DNA of 64,000 bases from Bemisia tabaci (taxonomy: Eukaryota > Arthropoda > Insecta > Hemiptera > Aleyrodidae), in NCBI RefSeq assembly GCF_918797505.1, contig NC_092797.1, positions 15,699,372 through 15,763,371 on the forward strand, written 5' to 3'. Under the pieces are notes generated by a model, which was not told where the DNA came from, did not search any database, and saw nothing but the letters and a program-made list of their open reading frames with translations. Both the position numbers and the translations under genes were made by a program. Numbering within the stretch: the first letter of the stretch is position 1; the number at the start of each line of letters is the position of its first letter. This document shows, piece after piece, positions 1-11,622 of this stretch.

Positions 1-959
1 GGAGAACGAGATCTTGCCTATCTCGAAAATTGAAGGCGGAACAGTTATAACGCAACCTCATATCTCCATCACGTCAATCGCTTCCTTCTAAAGTTTTCGT
101 TGTAAAAAAAAAAAACACCACTGGATATCTCCTTTATTCCCCTTCTGGTTTGTGTACAGCGTTGGGGGTAGTTTTGCGCGTTTTTTATATAACCTTGACC
201 TACTGCCCTTTAACACCTTAAATAATTTGATATATGTGACCTTTAATGTGTGTTATGCTGAGGGGTCATTCCTTCAATTCATGCCCAACTACGTGCGTGC
301 CATTCCATCAACGCATGTAGCATGTATACGCGCTAAGTCACAGGAAGGAGATTTAAATCGATTTTATTCTCATTGATAGCACGAAAGAAGTTACGTTATG
401 TTTTGTTATGTGTATCAATTTGATATAACCGAAACTGCCAAGATGATTTTATGACCAATGCGTCTGCACATAACAAAAAGGAGTGCTCAAGCTCAAATGT
501 ATTGTACTGTGGTTAAATGTGAAACACTCTGGACACAAAAGTAAAGGTTGAGCGGACAATTGTTAAACACCCTAACAATTCGAGCGTCTCCATAATTTTT
601 TCCTTTTTTTGCATATGAATTCGAATAGTGCTGTTTAAATATAAGTCAACAATAAAATTAACCTTTCGTTGCGTATCGTTCAAAATGTAGGAAAGAAAAA
701 AATGCGTACCTATGCTTTCGAAGAGGATGAGCTAACGGAATGGGGAGGGGGTGGGGGTGGCGATTTTAGGTCAGGGTTTTTCTACCCTCTGGTTCCAAAA
801 GAATCATGAGATAATTCGGATTAACAGTTTATAGAAGCGACTTTAAGAAAGAATTTTCTTGAGCAGTTAGCACACCGAGACCGAGTATAGATGGTAGTAA
901 TCATAAAGGAGCCGGGGAATATGAATTAATGCATTCTGCAGTTTTGAAGGAGCAACTTG

Positions 960-1340
960 TGGCCTCATGCGCAGTATCAGCTGTCTCTGTGCATCTCCCT
1001 ATCCTAGTGTCACGTGGCTTCGTCGACCAATGACATCACTCCACATGAAGGAGAGACGAAAGACGAGACGAGCTGCTCTCTGGTGCTGATGCTGATGTTC
1101 TGTTCGATGATACCGTTGCAAAGTGTGATAAGGTTCGCGAAGTGCACTCGGGAATCTGGTTAAATCGTTTCGCGTTTACTCTACTTCGCATTTTACGGAT
1201 ATGTCCGATGAATCTAGTGCGATATCAGTCTACGAGGTTTAGTGTTTCGTCTAGTTCGAACCCGTGAATTTAAAAATACCTTCTTGCGGTTGACCGGCAT
1301 CACGAGCAGCGATTTCCCTGAAAAAACACGCTTCATGTTA
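960..1340 (+). promoter_or_regulatory. candidate SERCA promoter / first non-coding exon region
   Basis: This block is richer in G, C and CpG than its surroundings, lacks recognisable repeats, and lies 2.8-3.1 kb before the start-codon exon. It holds an E-box (CACGTG, 1011-1016), a CCAAT word (1027-1031) and a CRE-like TGACATCA (1031-1038) close together. The words are seen; a promoter role is inference. There is no TATA box that I would trust, and the start site cannot be fixed without transcript data. Confidence 0.25.
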
Positions 1341-3511
1341 GTCGTTGTTCCGAACTTTTCTTGTGTAATAATCTCTTAACCCCCTTATTTTTGCTGTGCC
1401 AAGTGCTTCGTTTTGTGTGAGCTTTATTGTGGTTGAAATAGTGTCGCAATCTAACCCCAACAGCGCGTGTGAATCTGCTAATTCATTCTCGACGCCACTC
1501 ACTTTCGTCTCGTTGTAAGCCCCTAAGATTTCTATTTGTGTTTCTTGTTTTTGTCTGCCCCAGCACTTCCTCGTCTTCCATAAAGTTTCTATCACCTTAT
1601 TCACTAATCCAATTTTATGATTTGGATCATCTTCGGGATTTTAATCCTTCGAGTATTTTCCAAGTCGTAATTCCTTTGAAGTCCATGTTCGTTGAGAAGA
1701 TGGTGGGGGAGCTGGAGGTTGCTTCAGGTGTTCATTAGGTGTTCTAATTTCTATTCCTCGTGCCCCTATTTTTGAGTGTGCAGTTTTAAGATGGTCTTTA
1801 TTCTCCATCTTTTCGTTTAGTCGGATTTTCTTGGCTTTCAGTCGTGCGTAAATAACTGCACTTGAGATCTTCGATCAGTGCCATCAGACCTAACCTAAAA
1901 ACTATGTCCCTGAGATTAGTATGCAATTGATGTAAGAATGAATATCATTGGTTTCGAATTGAAGTGTTCACCTTCATGTGTTTTGGAAGTTGTAAATTTG
2001 TCTTCATTATCAGGTGAAGTTTCCACTTGAATGGACTTTTCATCACTGTTAAATTTCCCTCAAATTCTCTCTCATGTAAGCTCTTCCCCCGTTCTCATTT
2101 TGAAAACTACTCCAATTCTGCTGCGTCCTAACCTAGAATGAATGCGCTGATAATGAGAATATGAACAGCCAGGTGGCTTTCTTCGGGTTTCAATTGTCTC
2201 TTCTAGAGGTGTTTAATTCCAAGTTTTCTTCTTCTTTTTGATATGGGGCATTATTACATCCCCGCCTCAACAGTTGCAATTTTTGGAATCATTACTTCCG
2301 CCTAAGTTGTGTCATGATTTTCTTTCAATCATCGGCTGCAATCTGCCACTGCCTTAATCCATTATAATGTACATTTTAACATGCACAACCTCAAGAATTA
2401 GTCACTCGTAATTTAGTGTTGGTCGAACATTGTCGAAACTGTGTATCTTATCTTTTTGTACTTGGAGGAATTCAGCTCTTTGTCAGTGATAGCTGAATTG
2501 TGTCTCTGATTGTGCATCTTAATTTTTATTTCAGTTATTTTTTCACCAAAATTAATTTACACTTATTTATCAAATTCTCATTTTGGTTAAGTGCCGGACA
2601 ATATTTAAACGCTCCCCAAAGAAACATAATTTGTGCTTTGCTTCACTCAAAATATTCACCCATGTCTTAAAGTTGATTGACCTTGTAAATCAGTGCATCT
2701 CATGCAGAAGTGTTGCATAAGTAAGTATGCTGCCGAAAATTTTTATCATTTTTTGTTTTATACCTCATGATATTTTTCATTGTGTCATGATAATATCTAA
2801 CAACATCTCTATTATGAAATGGACAAAACGAGTTTTACAGTGTCTTTGTCTCAAGGCTAGAATGACCATTTTCCTTTCCTTTTCCTGTAAAGATTATTAC
2901 TGATGCTTAAATATCGGCCCCACGGAAACATTGAATAGGTTTCAATTGGATTTGGATTTATCTATTGTTAAAGACAGGTAAATTAACTTTATCTGCTCTT
3001 TCCTCATCCAATATGGTTTCGTGGCCAAAGGAGGATGATATCACATCCTTAAGTGTCCGGGAGGAGCTTCTAAAGAAGGGCAAAGATAAATGTAAGAGAT
3101 AGTAAGCATGAGGTCCTGGATGTATCGGACTCCGTATTTGTAGATTACTGAAGGCTGATTTTAGGGATATTGATACCTTCTGAGAAAGTAGAGTTTTACC
3201 TCTTAGGAATTATCGGTAATTTATTTGTTTTGTCAGTATGTTTATTCGGTCCATATCCCATGGCTAAGGGCCACCTGTAGGGAGATTAGAGACATCTGTA
3301 TCTCAGATCAAACTCCATGTTCTATGCTGCTTTCATGCCAGAACCATGCATTTTTATGGTTTCAAACAGGTTGGAAGTTTTACATCTTCTATGGTTGCAA
3401 AAATCATACAGGTTGAATGGAACAGGAACCGTAGAATTTGCGGGTGTGTTACCATAGTTCCGAAGGGTTTTAAGCACAAAATAACTGTTGATGTTTCTCC
3501 TTTTGAATCTA

Positions 3512-3906
3512 CGGAGTGTCTACCAGTCCCCAAAAGTCCCCAATGTCCGCGATTATCCCCTATTTTGGAAATGTGTCCCCAAAAGTCCCCAATTTTCTTG
3601 TTCAGGTCTCCTTAAAATGACAAACATCGTCCAAACACCGCCATTTTCAAATTTTCCCATCAGCCGCGGTGGCGCAGTATAACCAAGAATAAAAAAACTG
3701 AAGTGTTACTTGGTTTTTCGTATGTTTTCATCGGTTCAACATGACTTGTAAAATTAGTTGTATAAAATACGCCTTTTAACGCTCTAAGTGGCTCCCTTTT
3801 TCTTACTATTTTGGGGGGGAAAAGTCCCCAATTTTCTTGAAAAAAATTCCCCTAGAAGTCCCTGAAAGTCCCCAATTTTGGTTTTTAATAACTGGTAGAC
3901 ACCCTG
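3512..3906 (+). mobile_element. short-word element family K, copy 1 (AAGTCCCC type)
   Basis: It begins CGGAGTGTCTACCAG (a variant of CAGGGTGTCTAC) and ends GGTAGACACCCTG. The interior repeats AAAAGTCCCCAATTTTC-like words. An exact 5-bp direct repeat ATCTA flanks it (3507-3511 and 3907-3911). Confidence 0.8.
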
Positions 3907-4058
3907 ATCTACTGATGTGTGTAATTTATGTCAGTTTTCGCTCCCTCGCCAAAGGGAGGACACGGAGCCTTCTGGAAAAGTTTCTTGTTTTTTGACCTCT
4001 GTGTCAGAATGATTCCTCCTTTTTTATTTTAAATTGGTTTTCTGTTTTACTGTTGCAG

Positions 4059-4212
4059 AACGTTTAAATCGAACGACTTTCAGTTGATGCAAACATGGAG
4101 GACGCACACGCAAAAACTGTGGACGAAGTCCTCAAGTATTTTAATGTAGACCCTGAGAGGGGTTTATCTCCAGATCAAATTAAACGAAACCAAGAAAAAT
4201 ATGGACCTAATG
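4059..4212 (+). CDS. SERCA: SERCA exon with the start codon (residues 1-39)
   Basis: A pyrimidine-rich tract ending TGTTGCAG precedes 4059; 36 nt of 5' UTR follow, then ATG at 4095 in an insect-style context (AAAC before ATG). The coding part (118 nt) gives MEDAHAKTVDEVLKYF and onward to KYGPN, the cytosolic start of the actuator region seen in all SERCAs. It ends in phase 1 at TG|GTGAGT. Reading on past the donor gives non-homologous residues and a stop at 4301, which confirms the splice. An out-of-frame upstream ATG lies at 4087. Confidence 0.96.
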
Positions 4213-4887
4213 GTGAGTGCAATTCTCTGTTTTCATCACTTTCCGTGAAAATGCAGGATCTTTTGGATGAGGTCACCAAGAAAAAGAAATTTAAACCATG
4301 AACTCCAAGTATGTTTCAGTTCTGGTCAAAGAATTTTAGAAAGATGGCTGTGGTAAAAACAGCTCACTCATCATGTTTCCTAGAACTGATGAACTAGGTT
4401 GTTCGTAAACCCAAGTATTTTGATTCCACATGATCTAACTGGTAGCTAGACTTACCTGTCCTTGCACCGTAATATAAACTTTTTACATACCTATTTAAGT
4501 TGCTCCCAAAAGAACAATTCTTCGGTGTCATAGTTGTCAATACCTCATATTGCGTCTAGCAGCTCTAACAGCACTGTGCATTCAGATGGCAAACGTTTAT
4601 TTGCTTTGGCAAGTACATTCAGAAAGCAGTTTATACGAGCTTATTGTCAGAAAGATTGTCAAGTATTGGCACTAGCATGCCATTTCAGCACTGGAATACT
4701 CCAACAGACTCTCCCCTCTTCCTCTACCCACAATTTATTTTTGTCTTGACCTATTCTCTTCAATTTTTCAATTTAATATCATGCAACTTGCGCTTTCATC
4801 TTGTAACTGGAATAGGAAAGCTGTCAGCGAATCGATAAGCGGAGTTGGTTCCATCCAATAGTTCTCATGTTTTACTAGTTGAGCTGA

Positions 4888-4907
4888 CCCCCCCCCCCCC
4901 CCCCCCC
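4888..4907. repeat. 20-nt poly-C run
   Basis: Twenty consecutive C residues in AT-rich intron DNA. This is one of several G or C mononucleotide runs in the window. Confidence 0.9.
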
Positions 4908-5177
4908 GAAGTATGTGTAGAAGCTTTCAACTTTCTTCATTTAATAGTCACAAATTCTGTAGCTATCAACAAAACTGGGCTGTTGGTAATGTTCTTAGTT
5001 GTCGGAAATTTTTAGCTCTTAGGGCGCATCTAAGTAAAAAAAAAATAAAAATACCTTACCCAAAAATTTGGGTAATTTTGAAATCTAAATAAACCCACCC
5101 TTTAACATACTCTGCCATTTCAAATTATTCGTACTTAAGCAAGCAACGCTGGACATTTATCCATAGAGAAATAAAAC

Positions 5178-5429
5178 GAGGTGTTCGCATTTCGGGCATC
5201 TTGGATTTTTTTGATGACGTAGGTCGGTACGGACGATTTTTATCATCGATTTTGTTGCAAACGGTTTAGTTTAGGGGAAAAAGTCATTCTATGTAAAGTG
5301 TTTGAAATTATATAATGAGCTAATTGAAGCAAAAAAAAAATCGGACGTCGTGGTCCGTTTTTCGTACTTTAAAATTCGGATTTTGCTTTAATATCGATGC
5401 CATTTTGTACAGACCTACGTCACAGGGTA
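5178..5429 (+). repeat. dispersed 250-bp repeat H, copy 1
   Basis: It is closely similar over its length to 22079-22313. Shared words include GCATTTCGGGCATCTTGGA near the start and CGTCACAGGGTA at the end. Clear terminal inverted repeats are not seen, so the class is unknown. Confidence 0.65.
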
Positions 5430-6214
5430 AACAATCCTCAAGATACAAACGCCTCCTTTTTTTCTTTATGACATTTTTCTGGTGCCCCAGGTCTCCACGA
5501 AGATGGAGATGGCTGAGCCAATCAGGGGTCCATGAGTATTCCTTCTTTCTTCAGAGATTCTCTATGGTCCCGTGTCCGGATGGTCCTTATCACTCCACCT
5601 GTCGATCTCTCGAATGATGGGACACCCACCGCGTCTCCCCTCGAACCAGCGCGAAAGTTGCTCGATAGAATTTTTGACAGGCGATTTGAGAGTTCGCGAC
5701 AGGGCACTCGAAGCGCGCACCAGCCTCGCCGTGTGAGGCCCGCATTCGTGAAGCGACGCACACTGGTTCGGGTCGATGGAAAAGGTCGGGCGTATTTCGA
5801 AAACTTCAAAAGCTTATATTTTCATTATTAAAAAACTTAGAGGTCCAAGAGTGGCTTGATCGGTCGCCGCAGACAATTATCCTCAAGTAGCACCTCTGTA
5901 AATTTAAATTTTGGCGGGAAAGACATCAAAATTTGCGATTTTTATTAAAAAAATTTATGTTCGACCTCTTCTGATGGCCCGACCCTTTGTGCGACTCCCG
6001 CCCGGGCCCGTAAGTGAATTAGGACAGGACAACGAACGAGTGTTTGTCCCACTCGACGATTGTGACAAGACACGCCGAGTGTCGAATAAACACGCTCCCC
6101 AATTGAACTTTAATTACCCCTGTTTCGCGCATCGAAATGGATTCCCACCTGGAACGGTTCGAAAACCTGGGACAGAGGAGCAGAAAGTTTCGAATTCGGT
6201 TGGCCTTCCCCAAT

Positions 6215-6716
6215 GGAGATGTTGCATGTGTGAGGAATTTGCGATTTGACTGTTGATTCGTATGTAAAAGTTCGCGAGAAACACGATGGTCCCACTGGTT
6301 TTCTCTGAAATCAACTCCCAGGCTCAATAAAAGCTCTCAAGTTGAGGCCAACATGGAGGGGATTTCCCACGCTACCCTGAGAGTCCACGTCTACATCCAG
6401 ACAAACTCTCCATGCAAAGATAGGGAGCAAATACATTAGCAGGGTTGCCGTGTTTTCAGTTTTGGAGTCCCCAAATAAGGTGGCAGCCCTGTCAATGTAT
6501 TTGCTTCCTATCTTTGCATGGAGAGTTTGTCTGGATGTAGAGGTGGACTCTCAGGGTAGGGTGGGATATCCCCTCCATTTTGGCCTCAACTTGAGAGCTT
6601 TTTTTGAGCTTGGGAGTTGATTTCAGAGAAAACCAGTGGGACCATCGTGCTTCTCGCGAACTTTTACGTAAGAAGCAACAGTCAAATCGCAAATTCCTCA
6701 CACATGCAACATCTCC
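6215..6716. mobile_element. 502-bp fold-back element C, complete copy
   Basis: Two arms of about 230 bp are near-perfect inverse complements around a short centre at about 6450-6480. The ends read GGAGATGTTGCATGTG and CACATGCAACATCTCC. No reading frame of note lies inside. A related, interrupted copy spans 14823-17305. The structure is that of a non-autonomous DNA transposon; the superfamily is not assigned because no convincing target duplication is visible. Confidence 0.85.
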
Positions 6717-7200
6717 ATTCTCCTTCAATCCCCAAGATTTCACTTCCATGCAGAACTGATAATCAAGTTGTTTGTAACCAATCTAAGTGAATAGGAGACA
6801 GAGACGTTGAAAAGAGTATAGTCAAGTCAAATAAGTCGCAATCAGTCCGACGAGAGGAAAACTGAAGTGAAAAACTAAAGCCAATAATCACAAATTAAGT
6901 AGGTACACGATAAATAATGCGCATGGATTAGTAGCATACGAACGATCTCAACAGCTTTCAGACCGTGGTGCTTCAAAACGAACACGGAACCTTTCGTTCC
7001 TTAAAACCTGTGGAAAGCAACTCAAAATAAGTAGGTTAACTTCACAGGGATTAGTTAGCTTGGATTCGGCTTGTTTTCTTTTCGTTTGAAAACGCTGAAA
7101 TTTTTGCGAGCTACCTTCTAGTTCAAGATGTTTTCGCTAATCCTGGCACCGAAGTGATCGAGATGGATACCGTTTTAAGCCGTCTCGTTCTGGGCAGTAT

Positions 7201-7364
7201 CAGTGGCGTGGTGTGCTTTGCAATATATCGATGGATCTCCCATTTAAATCTATAGAAAAGGATCAACAAACAGGGTGTTCGCAACGAACACCTCAATAAT
7301 CGATTCTTTCCTATAGCTTCAAATGGAGGAATATCGATAATCAATCACTCATGCCTCGCCACTG
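7201..7364 (+). mobile_element. hAT-type MITE family A, copy 1
   Basis: A 164-bp non-coding element with ends CAGTGGCGTGG and CCTCGCCACTG and a palindromic centre around GGTGTTCGC. It is flanked by an exact 8-bp duplication GGCAGTAT (7193-7200 and 7365-7372). An 8-bp duplication with CAGTGG-type ends is the mark of hAT transposons; the element carries no transposase. Confidence 0.92.
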
Positions 7365-7852
7365 GGCAGTATTATTGCTTCTACGCCTCTGATGCCTTGT
7401 GTTTACTCCAATAAAGTTTCCGCGATTCCTCCTCTGTGTACTGCGGACCCACCAAACATCGATATATCTTTAATAGATCGAATTTGCCGATAGATCGGAC
7501 ATGGAATTATATGAAAAACAAGGTTCTCATGTAAATTGGCACGTCCTCTTGTCAGAAGGACGATGATGAGGATCATGGATATCAAAACTGAGTCCGGTGA
7601 TCCTCACATGCCGATTGCTGCCTTGACTGCCTCGGTGGTCGACTCCACGTCTTGGAATTGCAAATCTAACTACGGAGGGATTTCAAGGGAAGATCCACGG
7701 ATCCCAAACACATTTTTGATATCTAAGATGCTTAATTATTGGCACGTATCATTTTCGGTGCGTAGGATTTCACCGAACGGAGTGGCAACCCATCGGGATA
7801 TCTCGCGGGGCGTTCGTCGTGCTTTGTGGGGCTTCGCTCCTCGGAGATGCTG

Positions 7853-8015
7853 CGTGGCGTAGCGTGCTTTGCGATACATCGATTGACCTGCCATCTGAAC
7901 CTATGGAAAAGGATCGTCAAAGGAAGTGTTTGCGACGAACACCCTAACAATCGATTCTTTACCACAGCTTCGAACGAGGAAATATCGATAATCGATAATT
8001 CACACCTCGCCACTG
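7853..8015 (+). mobile_element. hAT-type MITE family A, copy 2 (left tip missing)
   Basis: The body matches copy 1, but the first six bases (CAGTGG) are absent, so it begins CGTGGCG. The right end CACTG is intact. The exact 8-bp duplication AGATGCTG is kept on both sides (7845-7852 and 8016-8023). The tip was therefore lost at or after insertion without loss of the duplication. Confidence 0.88.
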
Positions 8016-8081
8016 AGATGCTGCCCTGTCGTGTTTGCTCTCTATGATACAGTGGAGCCAGATGCCCTAAGTATCGGGGTC

Positions 8082-8101
8082 GGGGGGGGGGGGGGGGGGG
8101 G
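8082..8101. repeat. 20-nt poly-G run
   Basis: Twenty consecutive G residues, close after the second hAT MITE. Confidence 0.9.
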
Positions 8102-9496
8102 TTAGGAAAAGGAGCCAGGTAATCGCGATCAGTCCGGAGCTTGTCGCTGATGCGTGTGATGACTCAAGTGCGAGACGCTTTCGATGACGCACTTGCTCGT
8201 CGCGCTTGCTTCGAGCCACGAGACATGTGTTTGCACTGCGTTGTCGAAACGAACCCGCACCTAATTTCCACGCCGCAGACGATTATAAGTGTCTGAAATG
8301 AGATGCATCCGTAGACAAAATATCATAGAGACCCTGTACTGATGTCTTCCATGTAGCGTGTAAGTCAATTTCGGAAGTCAACGCTCATATTCGCCGAATG
8401 ATGATTGGTGACCGAAGAGTTGCGCAATTGGATTAGGGAATCCTAACCTTACTTGCAAAAACTCGCCTGGCAAAGTGCTTCAACATTCATGTGGCGAATT
8501 TTATTTGATTTTCTGTGCAACACGTTGCTCATCAACCATCATCAGGCGAAAGTAGCGTTGACCTACGATTTTAACTATTGCCCATCTCGATCGCATTGAT
8601 TAGATTATCTCCACGGGGCCTCTAAAAATATATTTTCTCTGGATGCATTGTGTTGTTTAATTCTTATCCAGGAATATCGTGGAAAAAAATACTCTAGGGC
8701 AGGGTCCTACAATGGCATCTCGTGGATTTTCGGTAGGCACCAGCTCTAAGTTTGATTTCCCACTAAAATTCGTTTTGTTATAATTTCAGAGTTGCTAGCT
8801 ATCTGAAAAATCCCAGAGACAGTGTTGGGGATGATTTCAAAAAGAAATAAGTAGGAATGTCTTCGAAAACAATTAAAGAGTCCTACCGTGTCACGGTGTC
8901 ACCAACCGGGAAATTAAAATTGTGTCAAAGTAAATTGTGGCCGTGTTTTTTTTTTTGTTTCTTGTTTTTTCCTCGCTTTTTGCTTGCGCCGGTTGAGGAA
9001 AATTCCTGCGAAATCCGAGAATTGGGAATAATTTTTGCTGGCAGCCATCCAAATCGTCTCTTAAGCAGTAAACGGATCGAATTGAAGTAATGTCGAGTGC
9101 CACGTTTGATTGTTTTCTAATTATTGTCATTGTTCAAAATCTCTTTTAATTTTCCTTTTCTCTCTCGCGAATATTCTCTGAAAATTTTGCACCGAAGTGC
9201 CCCGTATTATTACCTTCGACACCCGAAGTAGGAGCGGGAATTTCGAAACAACGCAATCGACTTAGGTGATTTCATAGTTTCGTCCTCGGCTAAGGAGTTG
9301 GTGTTCTCGTTTGTTCAGTTTGACGGTGTAATTTGAGCGATAGGATTCCCAAGCTATCCTGTTATCCAATATAATCGGACGCAGTATGCGCGCCCCTCAA
9401 CGTAGTTGACAGTTGTCAAACCTCCGTGGTAATTAAGAAGAGTGCGTTTTTCGCCCTAATGAAACACAGGGGTTTCCGTATCATGTGCGGCATATT

Positions 9497-9749
9497 CTGC
9501 CGTGCTAAGGAAGAACACCGTATGAACATTCGAGAGTTGCCAAATTTCCTTCGATGAAATGTTCATTTTTGAGGAAAGTTGCGAATATTTGTCCTCGACA
9601 TTTTCAGGATCTTTAGGTAAAATTGTGTACTAAATTATCCGAAAAATTGGGATGAAAATATTCATAAATTCACCAGAAAATCCGCGTTTTGTCAAAGGAA
9701 ATTTGGCAACGCCTGAAGGCTCATACGGCGCTCTTCCTTAGCACGGCAG
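9497..9749. mobile_element. palindromic MITE family D, copy 1
   Basis: A 253-bp element with inverted ends CTGCCGTGCTAAGGAAGA and its complement ending TTAGCACGGCAG. The AT-rich interior is loosely self-complementary, with the words TTGCCAAATTTCCTTCGAT and its partner. At least six other copies or fragments occur in the window. Confidence 0.85.
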
Positions 9750-10930
9750 TATTCCCCGCCAGCTGTTGCAAGCTGTGTTGTCAAGTCTGCGGGAAACCCC
9801 GCTCAAGTTGTGTTTTCCCACATGTTTTTCTTGAATCAAATTGTGTCCGATAAAGCAGCGTAATAACTGTATGATTTTTTCCAAAATTATTGAAAACATA
9901 CCGAAGAAAACAGATGAGAAGTGGAAAATGGTTTACGAATAGCGTAAAATAATGGCCTGTGCAGGTCCTGCTTTGACTGTGCTCGAGTGATTTTTGGGCG
10001 AAATCAGCGACATAGTTTCGTTCTGCGGTTCTGCTGTCTCCATACAGTTGACATCGGCACCATCAGTTTCTAAAAACCGTGAATAATTCCCAGCCTGACA
10101 ATGAGAGATGAGCGAGGCGTCATCAATTTCTCCAGTTATAATCACCTCTAATCTATTTGTGGGATCAAATGCATCTCCTTTCTTGGCTAAGCAATTTCGA
10201 ATTATTTCCCGCAACTCTCATCTACGAACTCGATTTCTTGCAGAACTCCTATATTTTTTGCTGACATCAGTTGCCTTTGTGTCAGGTTGTCAACCGAAAA
10301 CTTCATTGCTTGCAAAACGTTCGCTGTTTTGATGACATCCGTTACCTTTGTGCCATGCTGCATCACTTTCTCGTCGATTTCATCCAGGATGAAGTTTATG
10401 ATTCTTTCTCCATACTTTGCCTTGATGCTGGTGTGTCAAGTTACGTTTTGACCTGGCAGTTTCGAACGTTTTGCTGGCCTAAAGAAGTCCCATTTAATCG
10501 GCTCTGTATCCCGAGCACTTGAGAGCACCAACTTCTACATTGGTGGCACAGTAAATTCTCGGTTATCCGCGATTATTTTGACCAGAGCTACCGCGTATAA
10601 TCAAAAATCGCGTGTAATCCGAAACTAAACTCTTCGGCCACGAAAATTGACCAAGAATACAGATATGTAATGATTAGTTAAAAACGAATAAGGTTCATTT
10701 TAGAAGAGGTTATATTGGCGCACATCTTATATGGAAGGATTTTTTTTTACAGAAGTTTGCGCCATAGAATTGCAAAGTTTTTGGGCTGCACTCTTCCATG
10801 CGTTTAAAGAGAGGTTTTCTTAAATAAAAGTTGAATAGATTGACCCCCAAATTTCCTTCCACTCCACGAAGAAAGAAACTGAAAAAATCGTGGTTTTTCC
10901 GAATTGCGGTCAACTAAAGCGCGGACAGTT

Positions 10931-11081
10931 TGGACTAAATTTTGCAATTAGGAACTGCAATTTCTAGCTCATTTGTGAAAACACTTATTGACATAGAGAA
11001 ACACTGATGGTGCATATTATGTTGCCTATAAACTAAGCCAGAAATTATAGTTCCCAGTTTCAAAATGTAGTTCGTTTGGAC
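10931..11081. mobile_element. palindromic MITE family B, copy 1
   Basis: A 150-bp element framed by GGACTAAATTTTGCAATT on the left and AAAATGTAGTTCG on the right, with GAACTGCAATTTCTAGCTC near the left arm and its counterpart in the right arm. It is non-coding and one of seven similar copies. Confidence 0.75.
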
Positions 11082-11129
11082 TTGACGGTATTTATAAAGT
11101 AACAATGTCATCCCAAAAAAGCGTTTGGT

Positions 11130-11420
11130 CCAATCAATCAGCGTCCCCGTATCGCGGAAGTGGCTGTAGTTGCGGAGCGGCAACGTGGCGTGGAGCCAAT
11201 CAAATAGTGAACCCGTTCCGCATTTTGATTTTGAAGCGGGCGACACTGCCGTCGCGGCGTCCTTAGCGCCTCCCCGCACCTCCCGCGCCCGCGCCGCCCG
11301 AAGGGCCCGACGCGACGTCGGTTCTTATCACCTTCGACGACGTCATTGATGGGCCAACACGTCATTACCGTGAAGATACCGATTCCGAACCTAGACCGAC
11401 CTTCCGCCCTCCTCCACGCT
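11130..11420. other. GC- and CpG-rich intronic patch
   Basis: A sharp rise in G+C and CpG inside intron 1, lying between two family B MITEs. Overlapping antisense frames (up to 118 codons) show no recognisable domain. It may be captured exon-like or promoter DNA, or just a compositional island; no function can be assigned. Confidence 0.4.
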
Positions 11421-11478
11421 TTCGGCACCGAATAGGCGAATGTGTAACCCTGGCGCCCTAGCAATTCGGATTTAAAAT

Positions 11479-11622
11479 GGACTGCATTTTCCAATGAAGA
11501 ACTACAATTTCTGGCTCACTTATATGAGTAAAAACACCTCTCTGCGCAGGGAAACTAATGGCACGTATGTTTTTTCTAAAATAAGACAGAAATTGTAGTT
11601 GCTAATTGCAGAATGAAGTCCA
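11479..11622. mobile_element. palindromic MITE family B, copy 2
   Basis: It starts GGACTGCATTTTCCAAT and ends GCAGAATGAAGTCC. It shares the AAAAACACCTCTCTGCGC and GGCACGTATGT centre with other B copies. Confidence 0.75.

Larger units (their letters stand above)
1..4058. other. 5' flank and probable 5' untranslated region of SERCA
   Basis: No protein-like reading frame is recognisable. The first SERCA coding exon begins at a clear 3' splice site (4058/4059), so at least one non-coding exon must lie upstream, in this stretch or beyond the window. Strong-looking donor words occur, for example GTAAGTAT near 2720, but none can be chosen from sequence alone. The main feature explained otherwise is a short repeat element at 3512-3906. 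The rest is AT-rich unique-looking DNA. Confidence 0.5.

Noticed and set aside
1469..1738. 89-codon frame in the 5' region
   Set aside because: Low-complexity, no domain, opposite a similar antisense frame. It may be part of a non-coding exon at most.
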